11,306 nucleotides of DNA from contig CATPBV010000104.1 of assembly GCA_955652345.1 (NCBI GenBank), positions 1 to 11,306 of the forward strand. The letters are read 5' to 3'. Shown here one piece after another: positions 7,163-11,306 of this stretch (position 1 is the stretch's first letter; each line of letters opens with the position of its first letter). The position numbers and the translations under genes were made by a program. Source of the stretch: an uncultured Solirubrobacteraceae bacterium (GTDB lineage Bacteria > Actinomycetota > Thermoleophilia > Solirubrobacterales > Solirubrobacteraceae). The notes under the pieces were generated by a model. That model worked only from the letters and a program-made list of their open reading frames with translations, was not told the origin of the DNA and searched no databases.

Positions 7163-8649
7163 GCGTGAACCGGCGCCCGGCGAATGAGCGCAGGCTCACG
7201 CGCCGGCGGTTCGTCGCCGGCACGGTCGCAACCGGCGCGGCCGCGGCCTCTTCGGGAGCGGCGGGCGCCGCCGCCCGCCCGGTGCGGCCGAAGTCGACCG
7301 AGATCGTCGTGGTGGGGGCCGGGTTGGCCGGTCTCACCGCCGCGCTCCGGCTGCACCAAGCGGGACGCTCCGTGATCGTGCTCGAGGCCCGCGATCGCGT
7401 CGGCGGCCGTTGCTTCAGCCGACCCCTCGGTCCCCATGCGAGCGACGTCGCGAACATGGGTGCCACCTGGGTGGGGCCGACTCAGGACCGCATCCAGGCG
7501 CTGATGGCGGAGCTCGGCGTCCGCAAGTTCCCGACTTACTCCAAGGGTCAGCTGGTCTGGTACGAACAGGGCAGGCGCACTCCGTACACCGGCCTGATCC
7601 CTCCGCTCTCGGACCCGAGCGCGATCGCCGAGCTCGTCACGTCGCTGGCCGCGATCGACAACATTGCGAAGTCGGTTCCCTTGGATGCCCCCTGGCATGC
7701 GCCCGGCGCCGCCGTCTGGGACGCCATGACCGCCGAGACCTGGGCCGAGCAGAAGATCGCGCATCCCGACGCCCGATCGGCATTCGCGTTGTCGGTCGAA
7801 GGGGTGCTGTCCGTGGAGCCTCGTGACATCTCGTTTCTGTACCTCCTGTTCTACGTCCACGCGGCTGGCTCGCTTGAGAGGCTGGTGGCGAACGCGGGCG
7901 CAGGAGGAGCCCAGGACTTCCGGGTCAAGGGGGGCACGCAGGGGATCGCGATCAAGCTGGCGCGCCGGCTCGGCTCGAAGGTCCTGCTCGGTCAGCCAGT
8001 GCGGCGGATCTCCCAGGACCGCCGCCGCGTCACCGTGGCGGCGGAAGGCGCGACGCTAGGCGCCAAGCGTGTGATCGTCGCGATCCCGCCGACGCTCGCC
8101 GGTCGGATCGCCTACACGCCCGCCCTGCCGGCGCTCCGCGACCAGCTGACCCAGCGGGTCCCGGCGGGATCGCTGATCAAGACAATCGCCGTCTACGACA
8201 CCCCGTTCTGGCGCCACCAGGGACTCAACGGGCAGGCGAACAGCGACCAGGGACCGGTGAAGGTGACGTTGGACGTGTCGCCGCACAATGGCACGCCGGG
8301 AGTGATCGCAGGCTTCGTCGACGGCGAGGACGCGCGAGTGCTGTCGGACCTTCCGGCGCGCGAGCGCAGGAAGCTCGCACTGAGATCCTACGTCCGTTAT
8401 TTCGGCCCTGAAGCCGGGCGCCCGCGCCGGTTTTTCGACCAGGTCTGGGACCACGAGGCATACACCGGGGGCTGTCCCGTCGGCGTGATGCCGCCAGGGG
8501 TGATGACCGAGTACGGCCCCGCCCTGCGGGCCCCGGTAGGGCGCATTCACTGGGCGGGAACCGAGACGGCCACCAAGTGGAACGGTTACATGGATGGCGC
8601 CGTGCGGTCGGGCGAGCGCGCCGCCGCCGAGGCCCTGGCTGAGCTGTGA
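7159..8649 (+). CDS. Flavin monoamine oxidase with Tat signal and covalent-FAD cysteine
   Basis: 496 residues from GTG at 7159. A twin-arginine motif TRRRFVAG (14-21), an Ala-rich hydrophobic stretch and an AxA-type site near residue 40 indicate Tat export. The FAD dinucleotide fold is VVGAGLAGLTAA (51-62), with Glu76 and the RVGGR motif (80-84). Late motifs match monoamine oxidases: RVPAGSLIKTI with Lys341 (equivalent of MAO-B Lys296), GGCPVGVMPPGVMTEYG (437-453) and IHWAGTETATKWNGYMDGA (463-481). Cys439 matches MAO-B Cys397, which carries FAD covalently. The next residue is Pro440 where MAO-B has the cage Tyr398; the second cage residue, Tyr435 of MAO-B, is kept as Tyr477. The expected reaction is amine + O2 + water to aldehyde + ammonia + H2O2. 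Both ends overlap neighbours by GTGA, so it is firmly part of the operon. A GTG at 7165 is a minor alternative start. Confidence 0.93.
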   Translation: MSVNRRPANERRLTRRRFVAGTVATGAAAASSGAAGAAARPVRPKSTEIVVVGAGLAGLTAALRLHQAGRSVIVLEARDRVGGRCFSRPLGPHASDVANMGATWVGPTQDRIQALMAELGVRKFPTYSKGQLVWYEQGRRTPYTGLIPPLSDPSAIAELVTSLAAIDNIAKSVPLDAPWHAPGAAVWDAMTAETWAEQKIAHPDARSAFALSVEGVLSVEPRDISFLYLLFYVHAAGSLERLVANAGAGGAQDFRVKGGTQGIAIKLARRLGSKVLLGQPVRRISQDRRRVTVAAEGATLGAKRVIVAIPPTLAGRIAYTPALPALRDQLTQRVPAGSLIKTIAVYDTPFWRHQGLNGQANSDQGPVKVTLDVSPHNGTPGVIAGFVDGEDARVLSDLPARERRKLALRSYVRYFGPEAGRPRRFFDQVWDHEAYTGGCPVGVMPPGVMTEYGPALRAPVGRIHWAGTETATKWNGYMDGAVRSGERAAAEALAEL

Positions 8650-10247
8650 GCACTGTCCGGGAAGCCACCTTCGAGCTGCTGCGTGCTCACGGCATGACCA
8701 CGATCTTCGGCAACCCAGGGTCGACGGAGCTGCCGATGCTGGCCGACTTCCCCGACGACTTCACCTACGTCCTCGGCCTCCAGGAGCTGGTCGTTGTGGG
8801 GATGGCCGACGGGTACGCCCAGGCCTCGGGCCGTCCGGCGCACGTGAACCTCCACACGGCCCCGGGCGTCGGCAACGCTGTCGGGGGCCTCTACAACGCG
8901 CAAGCGAACAAGTCACCGCTCGTTGTCACCGCCGGCCAGCAGGTCCGGGCGCAGATCACGTTCGAGGCCAACCTCACCAACCGCGAGGCGATACTCGGCC
9001 CGGCGCCGTACGTCAAGTGGAGCCACGAGCCTCCGCGCGCTCAGGAGGTGCCGGGGGCGATCGCGCGCGCCATCCACCACGCCTCGATCCCGCCGAAAGG
9101 GCCCGCGTTCGTATCGATCCCGATGGACGATTGGAGCGCGGAGGCGGACGACGACCGCGTCGTCAACGTGACCCGGCGGGTGCTCAGCGCTCGCACGACT
9201 CCTGACCCGGCCGCGCTCGCCCAGCTCGCGGCGACGATCGAGGCAGCGCGCAATCCGGTACTGGTGGCGGGTCCCGATATCGACGCCTCGGGAGGGTGGG
9301 AGGCGGCGGTTGCGCTGGCCGAGAAGCAGCGATTGCCGGTTTGGGCGTCCCCGCCGACCGGCGGGAACCGGCTCGGCTTTCCGGAGGGCCATCCACAGTT
9401 CGTGGGGATCCTGCCTCCGGCGATCGGTCCGCTGTCGCAGACGCTCCAAGGCCACGACCTGGTGCTGGTCGCCGGCTCCTCGGTGTTCCCGTATTACCCC
9501 TACATTCCGGGACCGCTTCTCCCCGAGGGTGCGACGCTGATCGCCATCACCAGCGACCCAAACGAGGCGGCGCGCGCGCCGATGGGCGACGCGATTCTGG
9601 GGGACGTGGGCCTCGCCCTGCAGCGGCTCGCCGAGCTCGTAGGGGAATCTGGCCGGCCCATGCCTGACCCTCGTCCCGCGCCCGACCCGCCCGAGCACGC
9701 CGAGCCCATGAGCGGGTCCGAGGCGCTGGCGGCGCTCGCCGCGGTCTGGCCGCAGGATGCGATCGTGGTGCTCGAAGCCCCGTCGAGCACGCTGGCGCTC
9801 CGCAATCGACTGCGGCTCTCGCGTCCCGGCAGCTACTACTTCTGCGCCAGCGGCGGGCTCGGTTTCGGGATCTCGGCGGCGCTCGGGGTGCAGCTTGCGG
9901 AGCCCAGCCGGCCGGTCGTCTGTGTGCTCGGCGAGGGCTCCGCGCAGTACGGGATCACCGCTCTCTGGACAGCGGTCGCCTACAAGATCCCGGTCACGTT
10001 CCTGGTCCTCCGAAACGAGGAGTACATGATCCTCAAGTGGTTCGCGGCGCTCGAGCAGGTCTCGGGCGCGCCCGGGTTGGAGCTCCCGGGGCTGGACGTG
10101 GCCGCCGTTGCGCGAGCCTACGGGATGTCTGCCCGCGAGGCGGAGGAACCCGAGGAGCTGACCGAAGCGCTGCGCGAGGCGATCGAGGCGACCGAGCGGC
10201 CGACGCTGGTGCAGGCAAGGGTGGCGTCCGGAATGTGGCTTGGGTAG
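8646..10247 (+). CDS. mdlC: Benzoylformate decarboxylase-like ThDP-dependent enzyme
   Basis: 533 residues from GTG at 8646, which overlaps the oxidase stop as GTGA. It matches Pseudomonas benzoylformate decarboxylase (MdlC) along its length: FGNPGSTELP with Ser26, LGLQELVVVGMADGYAQAS with the ThDP-activating Glu47, VNLHTAPGVGNA with His70, then VKWSHEP, IPMDDW, EAARAPMGDAI, and the C-terminal GSYYFCASGGLGF. Non-oxidative decarboxylation of an aromatic or branched 2-oxoacid to an aldehyde is the likely reaction. Differences are notable. The second catalytic histidine (His281 in MdlC, motif FRYHQY) is Tyr284 (FPYYPY). The metal/ThDP motif reads GEG (429-431) instead of GDG and ends in RN (456-457) instead of NN, although the second Asn is kept. 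Phe466 matches MdlC Phe464. It is therefore a sister subfamily, and the substrate may differ. The symbol reflects family resemblance only. Confidence 0.9.
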   Translation: MSTVREATFELLRAHGMTTIFGNPGSTELPMLADFPDDFTYVLGLQELVVVGMADGYAQASGRPAHVNLHTAPGVGNAVGGLYNAQANKSPLVVTAGQQVRAQITFEANLTNREAILGPAPYVKWSHEPPRAQEVPGAIARAIHHASIPPKGPAFVSIPMDDWSAEADDDRVVNVTRRVLSARTTPDPAALAQLAATIEAARNPVLVAGPDIDASGGWEAAVALAEKQRLPVWASPPTGGNRLGFPEGHPQFVGILPPAIGPLSQTLQGHDLVLVAGSSVFPYYPYIPGPLLPEGATLIAITSDPNEAARAPMGDAILGDVGLALQRLAELVGESGRPMPDPRPAPDPPEHAEPMSGSEALAALAAVWPQDAIVVLEAPSSTLALRNRLRLSRPGSYYFCASGGLGFGISAALGVQLAEPSRPVVCVLGEGSAQYGITALWTAVAYKIPVTFLVLRNEEYMILKWFAALEQVSGAPGLELPGLDVAAVARAYGMSAREAEEPEELTEALREAIEATERPTLVQARVASGMWLG

Positions 10248-10252
10248 TGGGG

Positions 10253-11306
10253 ATGGGCGCGGCGCCGGCCAGCGATCGGGCCCCTGACTGGGTCGCGAGC
10301 GGGACCCCGGAGCACCTGCGCTCGGGTCTTGTCGGGGTGTTGGGCGAGAGCGGGGTCCTGTCCCGTGCGATCGATCTGATCAAGTACGCCTCCGACGCGA
10401 GCCCGTATCGCCTGATCCCAAAGGCGGTGGCGATGCCGCGCGACGTGGACGATGCAGCGAGGCTCCTGCAGTGGGCGTCGCAGACCGCCACGCCCCTGAC
10501 GTTCCGAGCCGGCGGAACCTCGCTGAACGGCCAGGCGCAGAGCGACTCCGTGCTGGTCGACATGCGCCGGCACTGGCAGCACGTGCACATCGAGGACGGG
10601 GGCCTTCGGGCGAGGGTCCAGCCGGGTGTTGTGCTGGGGACCGTCAACCGCCTGCTCTCACGCCACTCACGGAGACTCGGCCCTGATCCCGCCTCAACCG
10701 AGATCGCGTGCGTCGGCGGCGTGATCGCGAACAACTCCGGTGGAATGCGCTGCGGCGTCGTCGCCGACTCCTACCGCACGGTTCGCTCGATGACATTCGT
10801 TCTGCCCAACGGGGTCGTGATCGATACAGCGGCGCCCGACGCGGCCGACCGCTTCGCGCAGCAGGCCCCCGAGCTCGCCCGCGGACTCGAGCAGATCCGC
10901 GATCAGCTTCGCGCCGACGCAGAGCTGTCCGAGCGGGTGCGACGCAAGTTCCAGATCAAGAACACGACGGGCTACCGGCTATGCGCATTCCTCGACGCTG
11001 ACCAGCCGCTCGAGATCTTCCGTCGCCTGATCGTGGGCTCCGAGGGCACGCTCGCACTGATCGCGGAGGCGGTGTTCGAGACCGTGCCTTGGCCCCGGCA
11101 CAGCGCGCTCGCGCTCACCTTCTTCGACGACATCGACGCCGCGGCGCGGAACGTCAGCGCGCTGGTTGGCGCGGGAGCCACCGCCACCGAGCTGATGGTC
11201 GCGCCCACGCTGATCGCCGCCGCCGAGAACATGCCTGGTACTCCGGAGCGCTGGAAGACGCTGCCTCCCGAGTCGGCGGCGCTGCTGGTCGAGCTCGGCG
11301 CCGACG
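10253..11306 (+). CDS. D-lactate dehydrogenase-type FAD-linked oxidase (N-terminal part, cut by window end)
   Basis: 351 residues are visible from ATG at 10253; the gene continues beyond the window. The FAD_binding_4 (PCMH-type) domain is clear: YASDASPYRLIPKAV (45-59), the FAD-binding loop FRAGGTSLNGQA (84-95), GPDPAS (143-148), GGVIANNSGGMRCG (155-168), and KNTTGYRLCAFLD plus VGSEGTLALIAE (236-272). This pattern is found in the large FAD plus Fe-S D-lactate/2-hydroxyacid dehydrogenases (about 900-1000 residues), in which a cysteine-rich Fe-S domain follows; that half is not in view. The expected reaction is oxidation of a D-2-hydroxyacid to the 2-oxoacid, delivering electrons to quinone or another carrier at the membrane. 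That would supply substrate for the decarboxylase just upstream. An alternative GTG at 10247 shares one base with the decarboxylase stop. The GGGG just before ATG is too close for normal Shine-Dalgarno spacing. Confidence 0.92.
   Translation, partial: MGAAPASDRAPDWVASGTPEHLRSGLVGVLGESGVLSRAIDLIKYASDASPYRLIPKAVAMPRDVDDAARLLQWASQTATPLTFRAGGTSLNGQAQSDSVLVDMRRHWQHVHIEDGGLRARVQPGVVLGTVNRLLSRHSRRLGPDPASTEIACVGGVIANNSGGMRCGVVADSYRTVRSMTFVLPNGVVIDTAAPDAADRFAQQAPELARGLEQIRDQLRADAELSERVRRKFQIKNTTGYRLCAFLDADQPLEIFRRLIVGSEGTLALIAEAVFETVPWPRHSALALTFFDDIDAAARNVSALVGAGATATELMVAPTLIAAAENMPGTPERWKTLPPESAALLVELGAD

Noticed and set aside
7144..7860. Minus-strand open frame of 238 codons opposite the monoamine oxidase
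   Set aside because: Antisense shadow without family motifs; the sense strand is clearly coding.
8913..9698. Minus-strand open frame of 261 codons opposite the decarboxylase
   Set aside because: Arg-rich shadow frame; the sense strand aligns with MdlC throughout.

Overview
The window is high-GC bacterial DNA, dense with genes and without RNA genes, mobile elements or CRISPR arrays. Strong G/C bias at third codon positions, frequent GTG starts, 4-bp gene overlaps and actinobacterial-looking protein families suggest an actinomycete-type bacterium. The SYNNELGVPLTL-type MurF sequence is a weak hint of Thermoleophilia (Solirubrobacterales/Gaiellales). This placement is inference.

Layout. (1) Positions 1-722, minus strand: a crotonase/enoyl-CoA hydratase-family gene, cut off at its 3' end by the window edge. 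(2) About 823-2130, plus strand: a MurF-like protein that keeps the C-terminal ligase domain but lacks the ATP-binding P-loop and the carbamylated lysine, and carries an unfamiliar helical N-terminus. It runs convergently into the next block and overlaps it by 41 bp. (3) 6419 down to 2090, minus strand: a tightly coupled three-gene operon of two ABC exporter half-transporters and a MOSC-domain protein. The two half-transporters carry complementary deviations in their ATP sites, which marks them as an obligate heterodimer. (4) 6420-6472: an AT-rich divergent control region with a nearly symmetric -10-like core. (5) 6473/6524 to beyond 11306, plus strand: a catabolic operon. It encodes a class II aldolase, a Tat-signal flavin monoamine oxidase with the covalent-FAD cysteine, a benzoylformate decarboxylase-like ThDP enzyme, and the N-terminal part of a D-lactate dehydrogenase-type FAD oxidase that is cut by the window end.

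How the genes may work together. The right-hand operon contains, in principle, steps to oxidise an amine to an aldehyde, oxidise a 2-hydroxyacid to a 2-oxoacid (FAD oxidase), decarboxylate the 2-oxoacid (ThDP enzyme), and split or build a hydroxy-aldehyde or acid (class II aldolase). That resembles a mandelate-type route extended upstream to an aromatic beta-hydroxyamine, but the substrate is not determined. The left-hand operon joins a multidrug-type exporter to a molybdenum-sulfurase C-terminal (MOSC) domain protein of the YcbX/mARC type, suggesting reduction plus export of a toxic N-oxygenated compound. All four fully visible gene junctions inside the two operons are the same 4-bp GTGA overlap, each within the hexamer GTGAGC.
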